64,000 nt of DNA. Origin: Phycisphaeraceae bacterium (GTDB lineage Bacteria > Planctomycetota > Phycisphaerae > Phycisphaerales > Phycisphaeraceae). The position numbers and the translations under genes were made by a program. The first letter of the stretch is position 1; each line of letters begins with the position of its first letter. The stretch is from assembly GCA_002716625.1 (NCBI GenBank), contig PBAS01000032.1, positions 20,282 to 84,281 of the forward strand, written 5' to 3'. Below are positions 8,269-18,360 of this stretch, piece after piece. Under the pieces are notes generated by a model. That model was not told the DNA's origin. It did not search any database and was given only the letters and a program-made list of their open reading frames with translations.

Positions 8269-9645
8269 GTGTCAAACAAAATGACTGGTTACTTGTCCGG
8301 ATTAAGCCTTCCCCGGCAGGTATTGGCACTTGCGATCTGGCCTTTTATTGAGCAAATGATGGCCGTTTTCGTTGGGACTGTCGATATGGTGGTCGCCGGT
8401 CATCTGTCCCCCGAGTCCCTTGCGGTTGCCGCGGTCGATGCGCTGGGTGTAACCAGCTATATCACGTGGCTGATGGCCTTGGTCTTTTCTGCTGTGGGTG
8501 TAGGCGCCGCCGCGTTGATCGCCAGGGCTGTAGGTGGTGGTCATAAAGGATTGGCCCATGCCTCGCTTGGTCAGGCCATGTTGATGGCAGTGGTATGTGG
8601 CTTGTTGGTCGGGGTGGGCACATACATCCTGGCCCAACCCATTGGTCAGGTTTCAGGGCTTGGCGGCGCGGGCCTACATTGGTCAACTGTCTATTTACGT
8701 ATCGTCAGCTTTGCGTTCCTTCCGAGTGCTTTGCTGATTATTGGGAACGCTGCACTCCGTGCAGCAGGAGATACCCGTACGCCTTGTGCGGTGATGGCTA
8801 CTGTTAATATTGCCAATGTGATCTTCAGTTTGCTCTTTGTGTATGGGCCCAGGCCTATTGGCGGTCATGGTGTAGCGGGTATCGCGGCTGGGACCCTATG
8901 CGCATGGGTCATCGGCTCCGTGGTTACCATCACGGTTCTCATTTGCGGATGGGGGGGCTTGCGGCTTTATATTCACCGGCTTCGTCTTCACCTACACACC
9001 GCACGGCGTATTGTGCGTGTGGCAGTTCCCAATATGTATGAGTCTATATGCGGTATGTGGCTAGGGAATTTCCTGATTCTCATGATAGTTGGTCGGTTGG
9101 TGGGCGATGCCACATTGGGCGCTCACATGATTGCTCTGCGAATCGAGTCGGTTTCGTTTCTCGGTGGATTGGCGTTGGGAATGGCCGCCGCAACTCTCAC
9201 AGGACAGTATCTGGGGATGGGTGAGGTTAAAGGTGCCCGATCGGCGGCGGTGATATCAACATGGTTTGCCGCCGCGTACATGGGGATTTGGGGGATAGCC
9301 TATTTGGCTGTGCCCACGCAAATGGTTCGATTAGTAACCAACGCCGAACCACTGATTCGTCAAGCACCTGAAATTCTTCGAATTTATGGTCCCATACAGA
9401 TCTTTTTGGCCATCATGATCGTGTTATCCCACTCGCTGAGAGGTGCTGGGGATACGCGGGCTTCTATGTGGATTACCATTCTGTCCATCTTCTCGATCCG
9501 TGTGCCCGGTTGTTATCTCCTAGGGGTGACATTGGATTTGGGACTCCCCGGTATCTGGCTTGCCATGTGTGGTGAAATGACGTTGCGATCACTGGTGTTC
9601 ATTTGGCGATTTCGTCAAGGCCGCTGGGAGAAGGTTGTGGTATAG
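8269..9645 (+). CDS. MATE family multidrug/cation antiporter
   Basis: A 458-residue protein. GTG 8269 is chosen because GAGG lies six bases upstream; ATG 8281 would be 18 bases from it. MATE proteins export cationic drugs in exchange for Na+ or H+ across the inner membrane. About twelve hydrophobic segments are visible in two related halves, with the family repeats 'ALRAAGDTRTPCAV' (near residue 165) and 'SLRGAGDTRASMWI' (near residue 395) and 'WPFIEQMM' at the first helix. It stands alone between a dead amidase gene and the convergent EF-G-like gene. Confidence 0.92.
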   Translation: MSNKMTGYLSGLSLPRQVLALAIWPFIEQMMAVFVGTVDMVVAGHLSPESLAVAAVDALGVTSYITWLMALVFSAVGVGAAALIARAVGGGHKGLAHASLGQAMLMAVVCGLLVGVGTYILAQPIGQVSGLGGAGLHWSTVYLRIVSFAFLPSALLIIGNAALRAAGDTRTPCAVMATVNIANVIFSLLFVYGPRPIGGHGVAGIAAGTLCAWVIGSVVTITVLICGWGGLRLYIHRLRLHLHTARRIVRVAVPNMYESICGMWLGNFLILMIVGRLVGDATLGAHMIALRIESVSFLGGLALGMAAATLTGQYLGMGEVKGARSAAVISTWFAAAYMGIWGIAYLAVPTQMVRLVTNAEPLIRQAPEILRIYGPIQIFLAIMIVLSHSLRGAGDTRASMWITILSIFSIRVPGCYLLGVTLDLGLPGIWLAMCGEMTLRSLVFIWRFRQGRWEKVVV

Positions 9646-9788
9646 AGTACTCAACATCCCTTCATCATGGATTGCCGGGAGTATGACATGCTTCTTGAGC
9701 AAGCAAAAACGAATCGGCGGCGATGTGCCGATCAAAACGAAGCCTTTGAGAGGAAAGTTCTGCCAGTGAAAGAGCGGAGATGTTCTGC

Positions 9789-11861
9789 CTAATCCTCTTC
9801 TTGTTTCGGCTTGTACTGGGTAACGATTTGCTGCTGGACATTGCTTGGGACTGGGTCGAAATGGCTCAGTTCCATGGCAAATGATCCCTGTCCGCCGGTG
9901 ACGCTCTTTAACTGGCTTTGGTAATTGCTGACCTCTGCCAAAGGAACAATTGCTTTAACTACGGCCATGTCATCTCCCAGCATGTCGGTGCCCTGGATTC
10001 GTCCCCGTTTACCGGAGAGATCGCCGGTGATATCTCCCAATTGTGCATTTGGGACGGTAACTTCCATATTGACGCACGGTTCGAGAAGTACAGGTTTGGC
10101 TTTATTTACCGCATCAATAAAAGCACGTTTGCCTGCAGTGACGAAAGCAACTTCCTTGGAATCTACCGGATGATGTTTGCCATCATAAACTGACACTTTG
10201 ACGTCCTGGATCGGATACCCGGCGATTGCCCCTTCCTCCATGGCCTGGCGGACGCCTTTCTCGACAGCGGGCACAAACTGATTGGGAATCGAGCCACCAA
10301 AAATGTCATTGGAAAATTCAAAGCCGCTGCCACGGTCAAGTGGTTCAACCCGTAGATACACCTCGCCAAACTGACCGGCGCCACCCGATTGCTTTTTGTG
10401 TCTGTGATGGCCTTCGGCCTTGGCCATAATCGTTTCTCGATAGGCGATCTTGGGCGGCTTGGTATCAACTTCGACGTTGTAACGATTCTTGAGTTTTTCA
10501 AGGATAATGCGCAAATGCAACTCGCCCATTCCATGTATGACGGTTTCATGGGTCACGGAGTCACGCGTAACATGAAATGTGGGGTCTTCCTCTTGGATTT
10601 TGTGCAGGGCGTCACCAATCTTCCCTTCGTCGCCGCGGCTCTTGGCGGTAATTGCCAATCCACACATTGGTTCAGGAATCGTGGTTGATTTGAGATTAAT
10701 TTCCTTGCCATCCGAGGTTTCAAGAAGAACGGATCCGCGATGTATCTGCTCGACTTTGGCAACGGCGACGATATCACCTGCTACCGCGGCATCAGTTTCG
10801 ATGTGTTCTTTACCTTGCAACTTGAATAGGTGTGAGATCTTGAAAGGTTTGGTACCTTCGCCTGTATGGGGGTTGGCAACACTCAGCGATGATGTGGAGG
10901 TAACCGTTCCCGTGTGTACGCGAAAAGTACTGAGTTTGCCCACAAATGGATCACTGGCCACGGTGAATACATGAGCAACCGCCGGTTTGTCCACTTCGGG
11001 GTCACAGGTGACGGGCTCTTGGCCATCCGTGCCTACCAATGTGGCACGCTTGCCTTCAGTCGGACTTGGAGCCAAGTTGGCAAAATAACCCAGTAGTTCT
11101 TTCACGCCGACGCTGGTCTCGATGTTGTCATGTGGACGCGCGGCGGTGAATGCGATGGGGACCAGATGCCCATTTAACAGCGCTTTTTTGAAGGGTTCAT
11201 GTAACTGGTCTGGATTGACCTCACCTTGCTCAAGATAGGTTTCCATTAATTCGTCATCTACTTCAACAACTTGTTCGACAATCTTGGTATGGGCATCAGC
11301 GATGGGGCCAAGGTCGCTATCGCCTTCAGCGTTAGCAAAACAGTCAATGACCTTGGTGGCATCTTTGGCGGGCAGGTTAATCGGCAGACATTCGCGGCCG
11401 AAGGATTGCGTAATCTGTTCAAGTAGAGCGGGCAGATTAAGGTTCTCGCCATCAATTTTGTTGATCACGATCAGGCGGCAGTGTTCTTCTTGTTTGGCCA
11501 CTTCCATCATGCGACGGGTCACATGTTCAATGCCAGTTGCGGCATTAATTACAACTGCCACCGTCTCCACGGCGGCGAGGGCGGTAAGGGCATGTCCGAT
11601 GAATTCAGGATATCCCGGGGTGTCAATTAGGTTGATATGCTTGCCGTCATGGTCAAGATGAACCATGCTACAGCCCATGCTGTGGCCGTGCTCTTTTTCT
11701 TCATCTGTAAAATCACTAACCGTGGTCCCTTTTTCAACCAGGCCAGTCTGATGAATTGCACTGGCTTCGCGAAGCAATGCTTCGATCAGGCTGGTTTTTC
11801 CAGAACCTCCATGGCCAACTAGAGCCACGTTACGTAAGTCCCCCGTCGCATGAGTGGGCAT
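9789..11861 (-). CDS. Elongation factor G-like translational GTPase
   Basis: A 690-residue protein. ATG 11861 is supported by AGGAG six bases upstream; the frame runs 22 codons further but without a site. G1 'GHGGSGKTSL', G3 'DTPGYPEF' and G4 'NKID' mark the GTPase domain, followed by the beta-barrel domain, a domain IV segment ('HRHKKQSGGAGQFGEV') and a C-terminal 'GTDMLGDDMAVVKAIVPLAE'. The divergent G2 region, with 'FTDEEKEHGHSM', and lack of ribosomal-protein neighbours suggest the second EF-G class rather than the main translocase. Its exact role is unclear. Confidence 0.88.
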   Translation of the reverse strand: MPTHATGDLRNVALVGHGGSGKTSLIEALLREASAIHQTGLVEKGTTVSDFTDEEKEHGHSMGCSMVHLDHDGKHINLIDTPGYPEFIGHALTALAAVETVAVVINAATGIEHVTRRMMEVAKQEEHCRLIVINKIDGENLNLPALLEQITQSFGRECLPINLPAKDATKVIDCFANAEGDSDLGPIADAHTKIVEQVVEVDDELMETYLEQGEVNPDQLHEPFKKALLNGHLVPIAFTAARPHDNIETSVGVKELLGYFANLAPSPTEGKRATLVGTDGQEPVTCDPEVDKPAVAHVFTVASDPFVGKLSTFRVHTGTVTSTSSLSVANPHTGEGTKPFKISHLFKLQGKEHIETDAAVAGDIVAVAKVEQIHRGSVLLETSDGKEINLKSTTIPEPMCGLAITAKSRGDEGKIGDALHKIQEEDPTFHVTRDSVTHETVIHGMGELHLRIILEKLKNRYNVEVDTKPPKIAYRETIMAKAEGHHRHKKQSGGAGQFGEVYLRVEPLDRGSGFEFSNDIFGGSIPNQFVPAVEKGVRQAMEEGAIAGYPIQDVKVSVYDGKHHPVDSKEVAFVTAGKRAFIDAVNKAKPVLLEPCVNMEVTVPNAQLGDITGDLSGKRGRIQGTDMLGDDMAVVKAIVPLAEVSNYQSQLKSVTGGQGSFAMELSHFDPVPSNVQQQIVTQYKPKQEED

Positions 11862-12112
11862 TATTTTCTCCTGCAAAACGGCTTGGTTGCCTTGTGGGTT
11901 GTGCCAACGATACTTGTTATGGCTCAATCAAATGGTATGAGCCAATGGTTTATTCAGTCCTCTTGTCTGCTCTGACAGGTGCCCCGTGAGTGGTTTTTAA
12001 GCCATTTAAGAGGGCCGTTCCAGTATACGAGATGGACTGGTGGTGGCAACGGAGTCAAGGTTTTCCCAGATGGGGTTCCAAGGTGTGGTGCCGGCGTGAT
12101 TTACAGTGTTGG

Positions 12113-12799
12113 TTAGTGGCGGAGATTATATTTGAGGATGCAACAAATGGCATGAAAGCCATCTTTCCATGTGATCTTCTTGCCCTCGTCGTAAGTACGG
12201 CCAGAGTAAGAGATGCCAACTTCGTAGATGCGATATCCGCCGCGGGCAAGTTTGGCGGTGATCTCAGGTTCAAAGCCAAAACGATTTTCCTCGATCGGAA
12301 TCGATTGGATAACATCCCGCCGGAAAGCCTTGTAGCAGGTCTCCATGTCCGTCAAATTGAGATTTGTCATCATGTTGGACAGAAGGGTCAGAAACTTGTT
12401 GCCAGCAGAATGCCAGAAGTAAAGTACGCGATGGGTCTGGCCACCAGCAAACCGTGATCCGTAAACGGCATCCGCTTTATTGAGTTCAATAGGTTCGATG
12501 ACGCGTGCATACTCCTGGGGATCGTATTCCAGGTCAGCGTCTTGGATAATGATGATTTCGCCTTCAGCTGCTGTGATGCCGGTGCGGACTGCGGCGCCTT
12601 TCCCTTGGTTCTTGTGGTGGCGCAGGACCTTGATGCGGTCATCATGGGCATATTGGGCGAGCTTGTCACGCGTGCCATCGGTTGAGAAGTCATCCACGAT
12701 GATAAGCTGCTTGTCGATTTCTACGGCCCTTACCATTTCAATGAGATGTTCAATGGTAGAAGATTCATTAAAAACAGGGATGACGACGGAAAGCTTCAT
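12113..12799 (-). CDS. Family 2 glycosyltransferase, dolichol-phosphate mannosyltransferase type
   Basis: A 228-residue GT-A fold enzyme. '[18 protein letters not shown]' starts the domain, '[11 protein letters not shown]' binds the nucleotide, '[11 protein letters not shown]' has the metal-binding DxD, and '[14 protein letters not shown]' is characteristic of polyprenyl-phosphate hexose synthases. No membrane helix follows, so the protein is probably peripheral. It would move a sugar from a nucleotide donor to a lipid phosphate carrier on the cytoplasmic face. No glycan cluster surrounds it. Confidence 0.87.
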   Translation of the reverse strand: MKLSVVIPVFNESSTIEHLIEMVRAVEIDKQLIIVDDFSTDGTRDKLAQYAHDDRIKVLRHHKNQGKGAAVRTGITAAEGEIIIIQDADLEYDPQEYARVIEPIELNKADAVYGSRFAGGQTHRVLYFWHSAGNKFLTLLSNMMTNLNLTDMETCYKAFRRDVIQSIPIEENRFGFEPEITAKLARGGYRIYEVGISYSGRTYDEGKKITWKDGFHAICCILKYNLRH

Positions 12800-12953
12800 T
12801 GTGTCTTATTGGCTGTTGTAGTAGGGCGGATGGTGCCACAGTTAATTGTAACGCCGCTTGTCAATGGATACGATACCGCTGAGGTCAGTCGGCATGCTCG
12901 TATCTTTATCTTAGATCGGCCTTTCTGGCTACAGTCTTGATCATCATCTAGCC

Positions 12954-14387
12954 ATGCTTACCGATACCAAACGACTCATAGATCTTGATCATGCACATGT
13001 GTGGCATCCATTTACACCCATGGCGCAATGGAGGCAGGGCGATCCGCTTATCATCGAGTATGGTGAGGGTCCTTGTCTGTTTGATACAGAAGGTAAGCGA
13101 TACATCGACGGCGTGTCCAGCCTCTGGTGTAATGTGCACGGCCATAATATCGTGCAGCTTAACCAGGCGATTCAGGAGCAACTTGATCGTGTGGCCCACA
13201 CGACTTTGCTAGGACTCGCCTCGCCGCCAAGTATTGAGTTGGCGGCGAGATTATGTCAACTGGTGCCTGGGGCATTGTCTAAAGTCTTCTATTCCGATGC
13301 TGGTGCTACGGCCGTTGAAGTGGCACTCAAGATGGCGGTTGCCTATTGGTTTCATGTCGGTCAACCGCAGAAGAATCAATTCATTGGTTTTCGGGGGGGG
13401 TACCATGGTGATACCACGGGGGCCATGTCGGTTGGATTCTGTGAGCAGTTTCATCAGCCATTTGGATCGATGGTGTTTCCCGTGACCCAAGTATCGGCAC
13501 CTGATGCCTGTCGACCACCACAGGGTATGCGTATCGTGGCGGATGTTGGTAGTTCAGTTGACAGGTGTTGGCCTAGTGAAGATCAGCAACTTGCAGTAGA
13601 TCTAAGCATCGCCTGTATTGCTGAACTGAAGCAAGTGCTTGACACCCAAGCCCACAGTACGGCTGCGATCATTATCGAGCCGGTGATGCAAGGTGCAGCT
13701 GGCATGATCTGTCAACCGCGAGGTTTTGTTCAAGAGGTTGCTCGATTAGCACGAAAGTACGATGTGTTACTTATTGCTGATGAAGTGGCAACTGGTTTTG
13801 GGAGGACGGGAAAAATGTTTGCCTGTGAACACGAGACGGATGATTCATTTGCAGGTCCGGACATCATGTGTCTTGGTAAAGGTTTGACGGGCGGATACCT
13901 GCCTTTGGCTGCAACGATGGCAACCGACCAAATTGAACAGGCGTTTCGTGGAACCATCGAAGAAGGGAAAACGCTTTTCCATGGTCATACCTATACGGGT
14001 AACGCCTTGGGGTGTGCTGTGGCCATGGCCTCACTGGAGTTATTTGATCAGACCAATTTGCTGGGCCATATTGATCAGTGTGGTCAGCTGATGCGAGATC
14101 GGCTGGGGGAACTGGGCGAGTGTCCTGGGGTTAGGGATATCCGCCAGCGAGGTCTGATGGTGGGCATTGAGCTGTCCATACCCAATGAGAGCCATAAGCA
14201 GTTGAACCAGACCGGACATCTCGGCGGTGAGGTCTGTATGGCCATGCGGTCACGTGGATTAATCGTGCGGCCACTTGGCGATGTGGTCGTCCTCATGCCC
14301 ATTCCCGCCACGCCCCAAGAGGTGTTGCACGAGATGATGGACGTCGTTGTGGACACGATTAGCCAGCGGTTTGCGGGTTATGGATAG
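12954..14387 (+). CDS. bioA: Adenosylmethionine-8-amino-7-oxononanoate aminotransferase
   Basis: A 477-residue class III PLP aminotransferase of biotin synthesis that converts KAPA to DAPA using S-adenosylmethionine. Family marks are 'HVWHPFTPMAQW' near the start, 'DGVSSLWCNVHGH', 'FYSDAGATAVEVALKMA', 'GYHGDTTGAMSVG', the aspartate in 'LIADEVATGFGRTG' and the Schiff-base Lys in 'CLGKGLTGGYLPLA'. 'HTYTGNALGCAVA' is also conserved. It is longer than usual by an insertion near residues 180-205. No other biotin genes are nearby. Confidence 0.93.
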   Translation: MLTDTKRLIDLDHAHVWHPFTPMAQWRQGDPLIIEYGEGPCLFDTEGKRYIDGVSSLWCNVHGHNIVQLNQAIQEQLDRVAHTTLLGLASPPSIELAARLCQLVPGALSKVFYSDAGATAVEVALKMAVAYWFHVGQPQKNQFIGFRGGYHGDTTGAMSVGFCEQFHQPFGSMVFPVTQVSAPDACRPPQGMRIVADVGSSVDRCWPSEDQQLAVDLSIACIAELKQVLDTQAHSTAAIIIEPVMQGAAGMICQPRGFVQEVARLARKYDVLLIADEVATGFGRTGKMFACEHETDDSFAGPDIMCLGKGLTGGYLPLAATMATDQIEQAFRGTIEEGKTLFHGHTYTGNALGCAVAMASLELFDQTNLLGHIDQCGQLMRDRLGELGECPGVRDIRQRGLMVGIELSIPNESHKQLNQTGHLGGEVCMAMRSRGLIVRPLGDVVVLMPIPATPQEVLHEMMDVVVDTISQRFAGYG

Positions 14388-14595
14388 TGGCACACCCATC
14401 TGCCAAATCGACACCCGTAGCGGGGGCATGCGTGGTTTGATGGCAGCTAGATTCGATTCTTGGATGTATTCCACCATCGCATGATTGATGCTATGTCTTT
14501 GTTTATATGGGGTTTATCAACGTTTGGTTGAATCCGGTGGCTAATCCAGACTGGTACGTACTTTGCCATTGTTTGTTGGTGAGAAGGTTTACGTA

Positions 14596-15111
14596 ATGGT
14601 GAATGTGCATCCACCAATCGACCTCCACGGTAATCCCGGGTTCCGGAAAGGGGCCCGGTTCAATGTACTGCTGACAGAAGATCGACCACACAGTGACCAA
14701 CATTGGACCAGCCAGTTGCCACGTCTACTTGAGCCTCAAGGGGTGGTTTCGCATGTGGTGCAGACTGGTCAGCAGGCAATTGACATGGCTGAACGTATGG
14801 AGATTCATGCCGCAGTGATTGATTTAGCAACTCCCATTTATGCTGAATTGGGCAAACGTCCCCAAAGCCATGTCTGTCCGGGTGGAATCTGGCTTATGGA
14901 ACTGATGCGGCGATTGCCCAACCAGCCGCCGATTGTCATGCTGCGAAAGCCGGCTTTCAGTCAACGCCAGGCAGTGCGGACATTGACAGATGCGTTGCGG
15001 CTTGGTGCCTTCAGTGTGATGAACAAGCCCGTGGATGTTGAGCAGCTACTTGGTGTTTTTCGTAGACTTTTGGATAAGAAATATCGGGGAGCGTGGCCAG
15101 GTGGGAATTAG
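14596..15111 (+). CDS. Receiver-domain-like protein upstream of groESL
   Basis: A 171-residue protein from ATG 14596, with AGAAGG about eight bases upstream. From residue 25 it reads like a CheY-type receiver: 'FNVLLTEDRPHSDQHW' (acidic pair ED), 'HAAVIDLATPI' with a possible phospho-Asp, then an enlarged loop ('YAELGKRPQSHVCPGG'), 'PPIVMLRKPAF' and 'LGAFSVMNKPVDVEQLL' with the conserved Lys-Pro. No output domain follows. The extended loop after the Asp and the uncommon switch region suggest a divergent or pseudo-receiver. It ends 94 bases before groES on the same strand. Confidence 0.62.
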   Translation: MVNVHPPIDLHGNPGFRKGARFNVLLTEDRPHSDQHWTSQLPRLLEPQGVVSHVVQTGQQAIDMAERMEIHAAVIDLATPIYAELGKRPQSHVCPGGIWLMELMRRLPNQPPIVMLRKPAFSQRQAVRTLTDALRLGAFSVMNKPVDVEQLLGVFRRLLDKKYRGAWPGGN

Positions 15112-15166
15112 AGTCACAATTACAAATATACAGATTGTTTACAAGTAGGAAATCAGTTCAGCAACA

Positions 15167-15182
15167 TGCCGCCTTGGCGGCA
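15167..15182. promoter_or_regulatory. Inverted repeat in the groES leader
   Basis: TGCCGCC-TT-GGCGGCA, a perfect 7-bp inverted repeat 23 bases before the groES start. The classical CIRCE element was looked for and not seen. It could be an operator or an RNA hairpin that affects groES translation. Confidence 0.4.
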
Positions 15183-15205
15183 AGCTCATCAGAAGGAGAG
15201 CCCTC

Positions 15206-15493
15206 ATGAAATTACGTCCATTAGGTGACAAGGTGTTGGTCAAGCGGGTTGAAGTTGAAACTCAAACCAAGTCCGGAATTTATCTTCCTGAATCGGCCAA
15301 GGAAAAGCCACAGGAAGCAAGCATTGTTGCAATTGGCGATGGCAAGGTACTTGACAATGGTGACCGCGCTGATTTTCAGGTAAAGGTTGGCGATAAGATC
15401 CTTCTTGGCAAGTGGGGGGGCACAGAGGTCAAACTTGGTGATGAAGAAATGTTGATTCTTGAAGAGAGCGACATTCTTGCGGTTATGGACTGA
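15206..15493 (+). CDS. groES: GroES co-chaperonin
   Basis: A 95-residue Hsp10. 'KLRPLGDKVLVKRVEVETQT' opens the protein, 'TKSGIYLPESAKEKPQEA' is the mobile loop that binds GroEL, and 'GDKILLGKWGGTEVKLGDEEML' the roof and end. AAGGAG lies nine bases before ATG 15206. It caps the GroEL ring during ATP-driven folding. groEL follows after 108 bases, and both probably share one transcript ended by the hairpin at 17326. Confidence 0.96.
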   Translation: MKLRPLGDKVLVKRVEVETQTKSGIYLPESAKEKPQEASIVAIGDGKVLDNGDRADFQVKVGDKILLGKWGGTEVKLGDEEMLILEESDILAVMD

Positions 15494-15601
15494 CTGCATG
15501 GCCTGCGCTGGTTCGCGGGCGTTGGCGGTTCGTGCCGTCAGCATTAAACGAAGGTAAAAGATCGTTCTAGAAGGAAAGATAAATAAACGGAGCAACGAAT
15601 T

Positions 15602-17233
15602 ATGGCAGCTAAATCAATTAAGTTTGACTCAGAAGCACGCGAGGCCATTCGTCGTGGTGTGGCAAAGTTGGCCAAGGCGGTTAAAGGTACCTTGGGGCCA
15701 TCGGGACGCGTGGTGATCCTTGAAAAGTCATTTGGGTCGCCCACGGTGACCAAAGATGGCGTTACTGTCGCCAAAGAAATTGAGATTGAAGACCAGTTGG
15801 AGAATATCGGTGCCCAGATGGTTAAGGAAGTTGCGTCAAAATCCTCCAAGGACGCGGGGGATGGCACAACTACAGCTACCATCTACGCGGAAGCAATTTT
15901 CACCGAAGGTCTGAGAAACATTACGGCGGGTGGCAATCCCAACCAGATTAAGAGCGGTGTTGACAAGGCGGTTGCAGCGTTGATCGCAGATCTCGGCAAG
16001 GCATCAAAGAAGATTTCATCGTCGACCGAGATCGCGCAGGTTGGTACATGCGCAGCAAATCAGGATAAGCAAATCGGCAAGATCATTGCCGAGGCAATGG
16101 ACAAGGTTGGTAAAGACGGTGTTATTACAGTTGAAGAGGGCAAGAGTCTTGAGACCAGCGTGGAACTTGTCGAGGGTATGCAATTTGATAAGGGTTACCT
16201 GTCACCCCATTTCGTTACGGATACCACGCGGATGGAGTCGGTGCTCGAAGATGCCTATGTGCTTATCCACGAGAAGAAAATAAGCTCCGCAAAGGATTTG
16301 GTTCCGCTACTTGGCAAGATCGCAGAGGCAGGTCGCAGCCTGCTGATCATTGCCGAGGATATTGAGGGCGAGGCTCTGGCTACCTTGGTGGTTAACCGGT
16401 TGCGTGGGGTTCTCAAAGTCTGTGCTGTCAAGGCGCCGGGTTTTGGTGATCGGCGTAAGGCGATGCTTGAAGACATTGCGACACTGACGGGCGGTCGGGC
16501 AATTATGGAGGAATTAGGCATCGATCTTGAGAAGATTGAACTGTCTGACCTTGGTCGGTCCAAGAAGATCATGGTAGACAAGGAGAACACGACGGTCATT
16601 GAAGGTGCCGGCAAGATTTCGGCGATCAAGGGCCGCATCGAGGCGATTAAAAATGAAATCGATCGTACGACGAGCGATTATGACCGTGAAAAGCTTGAAG
16701 AGCGTTTGGCGAAGCTTGCAGGTGGCGTAGCTCAGATCAATGTTGGGGCTGCCACTGAAGCAGAAATGAAAGAGAAAAAGGCCCGCGTCGAAGATGCAAT
16801 GCATGCTTGCCGTGCTGCAGTTGAAGAGGGTGTGTTGCCCGGTGGTGGCGTGGCCGTACTACGTGCCCGTAAGGCACTGAATCGGATCGAAGCGTCTGAT
16901 GATGAGAAGGTGGGCGTTGATATTGTCCGTCGTGCCGTCAGTGCTCCGGTTCGGCAGTTGGCAGCCAATGCCGGTTTAGATGGTTCGGTTGTTGCAGCCA
17001 ACATCGAAAATAAGAATGAAACAAATTATGGGTTTAATGCACTAACCCAAAAGTATGGAGACTTGGTTAAGATGGGCGTGATCGTTCCAACCAAAGTAGA
17101 ACGCATCGCCCTTCAGAATGCCTCCTCTATTGCTGGTTTGCTGCTGACAACCGATGCGGTTGTAACGGAGATCAAGGAAAAGAAGGCCGAAGCAGCTGGC
17201 GGTGCTCCTGGCATGGATGATATGGACTATTGA
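15602..17233 (+). CDS. groEL: GroEL chaperonin
   Basis: A 543-residue Hsp60. Family marks include '[18 protein letters not shown]', '[21 protein letters not shown]', '[17 protein letters not shown]' and '[13 protein letters not shown]'. The ATP site Asp lies in 'DAGDGTTTA'. The C-terminus ends '[11 protein letters not shown]', a short acidic tail rather than a long GGM repeat. Encapsulates unfolded proteins with GroES in the cytoplasm. GGAG lies ten bases before the start. Confidence 0.97.
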   Translation: MAAKSIKFDSEAREAIRRGVAKLAKAVKGTLGPSGRVVILEKSFGSPTVTKDGVTVAKEIEIEDQLENIGAQMVKEVASKSSKDAGDGTTTATIYAEAIFTEGLRNITAGGNPNQIKSGVDKAVAALIADLGKASKKISSSTEIAQVGTCAANQDKQIGKIIAEAMDKVGKDGVITVEEGKSLETSVELVEGMQFDKGYLSPHFVTDTTRMESVLEDAYVLIHEKKISSAKDLVPLLGKIAEAGRSLLIIAEDIEGEALATLVVNRLRGVLKVCAVKAPGFGDRRKAMLEDIATLTGGRAIMEELGIDLEKIELSDLGRSKKIMVDKENTTVIEGAGKISAIKGRIEAIKNEIDRTTSDYDREKLEERLAKLAGGVAQINVGAATEAEMKEKKARVEDAMHACRAAVEEGVLPGGGVAVLRARKALNRIEASDDEKVGVDIVRRAVSAPVRQLAANAGLDGSVVAANIENKNETNYGFNALTQKYGDLVKMGVIVPTKVERIALQNASSIAGLLLTTDAVVTEIKEKKAEAAGGAPGMDDMDY

Positions 17234-17325
17234 TGATATGTGATGTCGCAGGGATTGCCTGCTGCGATCACGATGGTGTCGGCGTCCTTTTTGTACGGCG
17301 TCCCATTAGCAGATTGAAAAAAAAA

Positions 17326-17362
17326 GAAGCCCAAGGGGTAAAACCCTCGGGCTTCTTTTTTT
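17326..17362 (+). terminator. Intrinsic terminator after groEL
   Basis: GAAGCCC and GGGCTTC pair around an inner AGGG/CCCT stem and a short A-rich loop, followed by T7. An A-rich run on the left makes it potentially bidirectional. Confidence 0.9.
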
Positions 17363-17399
17363 CGTGCTCGTAGGTTGGATGCTACATCGTGAAGAGCAT

Positions 17400-17867
17400 A
17401 TGCTGGAACATATCGATCATGTAAATCTGGTGGTTCAAGATCTGGCCGTCATGGTGGAGTTCTACTGCCAGGTGCTTGACATGCAGGAGACCAAGCGTGT
17501 TGTGATCAAGGGCCAATGGCTTGACCATGTTGCTGGACTTGAGAGTGTTGAGGCCAACGTGGTTTATCTTTCACTGCCGGCTGGACCTCGCATTGAGTTA
17601 ATTGAATATGTTTGGCCCAGCGGAGTGCGACCAGAAGGGCTTGATAAGACCAATACGATGGGCCTGCGGCACATTGCGTTTCGAGTTTCAGATATTGATG
17701 CAACTGTCGAGGTGTTAGAAACAAAGGGAGTCCGGTTGCTCAGCAAGATTACTGCCGTTCCAAGCACGCAGGTTGCTTTCAAGATGGGGCAGCGCAAGCG
17801 GCTTGTATATTTCCTTGATCCGGAACAAAATTTGCTAGAACTATGTGAATACCGGCCTGATAGATGA
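17400..17867 (+). CDS. VOC-superfamily protein (glyoxalase/dioxygenase fold)
   Basis: A 155-residue protein. ATG 17400 is chosen because it lies just beyond the terminator and starts 'MLEHIDHVNLVVQDLAVM', the usual first strand with metal His; an upstream start would lie in the terminator T tract. 'IELIEYVWPSG', 'LRHIAFRVSDIDA' (second His) and 'NLLELCEYR' (final Glu) complete the metal site. Similar overall to the VOC gene at 5550. Substrate not predictable. Confidence 0.84.
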   Translation: MLEHIDHVNLVVQDLAVMVEFYCQVLDMQETKRVVIKGQWLDHVAGLESVEANVVYLSLPAGPRIELIEYVWPSGVRPEGLDKTNTMGLRHIAFRVSDIDATVEVLETKGVRLLSKITAVPSTQVAFKMGQRKRLVYFLDPEQNLLELCEYRPDR

Positions 17868-17916
17868 ATACCAAGCCTCCACGCCCGTGGTGGATGCCAA
17901 TAGATTAAAGGGATAC

Positions 17917-18165
17917 ATGATGGAATCAACCATCCAGCTAATTGTCGAAATACTGCTTCGCTTCCATCGCAAAAATCCAACGCGAGTTGCTTTCGGCACC
18001 CCTCCGTTAGTTGCTGGATATGGGCCTGATAAAGTTGCAGCAGCTTATGAGTCTCTGCTGGCTGACGAGATGGTGGAGCCGATTCATCATACCGTTGTCA
18101 AAAATGACAAGCCTCGAACGTGTTTTCGGATTACGAAGCAAGGTTTACAGGCGGATTCACATTAA
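17917..18165 (+). CDS. Small winged-helix-like protein
   Basis: An 82-residue protein from ATG 17917, preceded by AAAGGG. 'TIQLIVEILLRFHRKNPTRV' and 'DKVAAAYESLLADEMVEPI' look like the first and recognition helices, and 'KPRTCFRITKQGLQ' like the wing that ends in many MarR/PadR-type folds. It may bind DNA, but no close family is recognised. An in-frame earlier start would overlap the VOC gene. It ends 195 bases before tRNA-Ile. Confidence 0.55.
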   Translation: MMESTIQLIVEILLRFHRKNPTRVAFGTPPLVAGYGPDKVAAAYESLLADEMVEPIHHTVVKNDKPRTCFRITKQGLQADSH

Positions 18166-18360
18166 GAGGTCAGTTTCTGGATGTCGAGCATGCGATTCTA
18201 TCCAGTGGTTGGGGGGATTGCGGGGACAATCGGATGGTGTGGTGGCGTGGAGGTTGGTGATACGATCATATTGACACGCCAGACTGCAGTGTGATAATGC
18301 CGTTGGGGTTGTTGGGGATGTACAGGCGTTTAGAAAGGCTGTACAGCTCTTACTGGAGAA

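Noticed and set aside
15112..15205. CIRCE/HrcA element before groES
   Set aside because: No TTAGCACTC-N9-GAGTGCTAA pattern is seen; only an unrelated inverted repeat.
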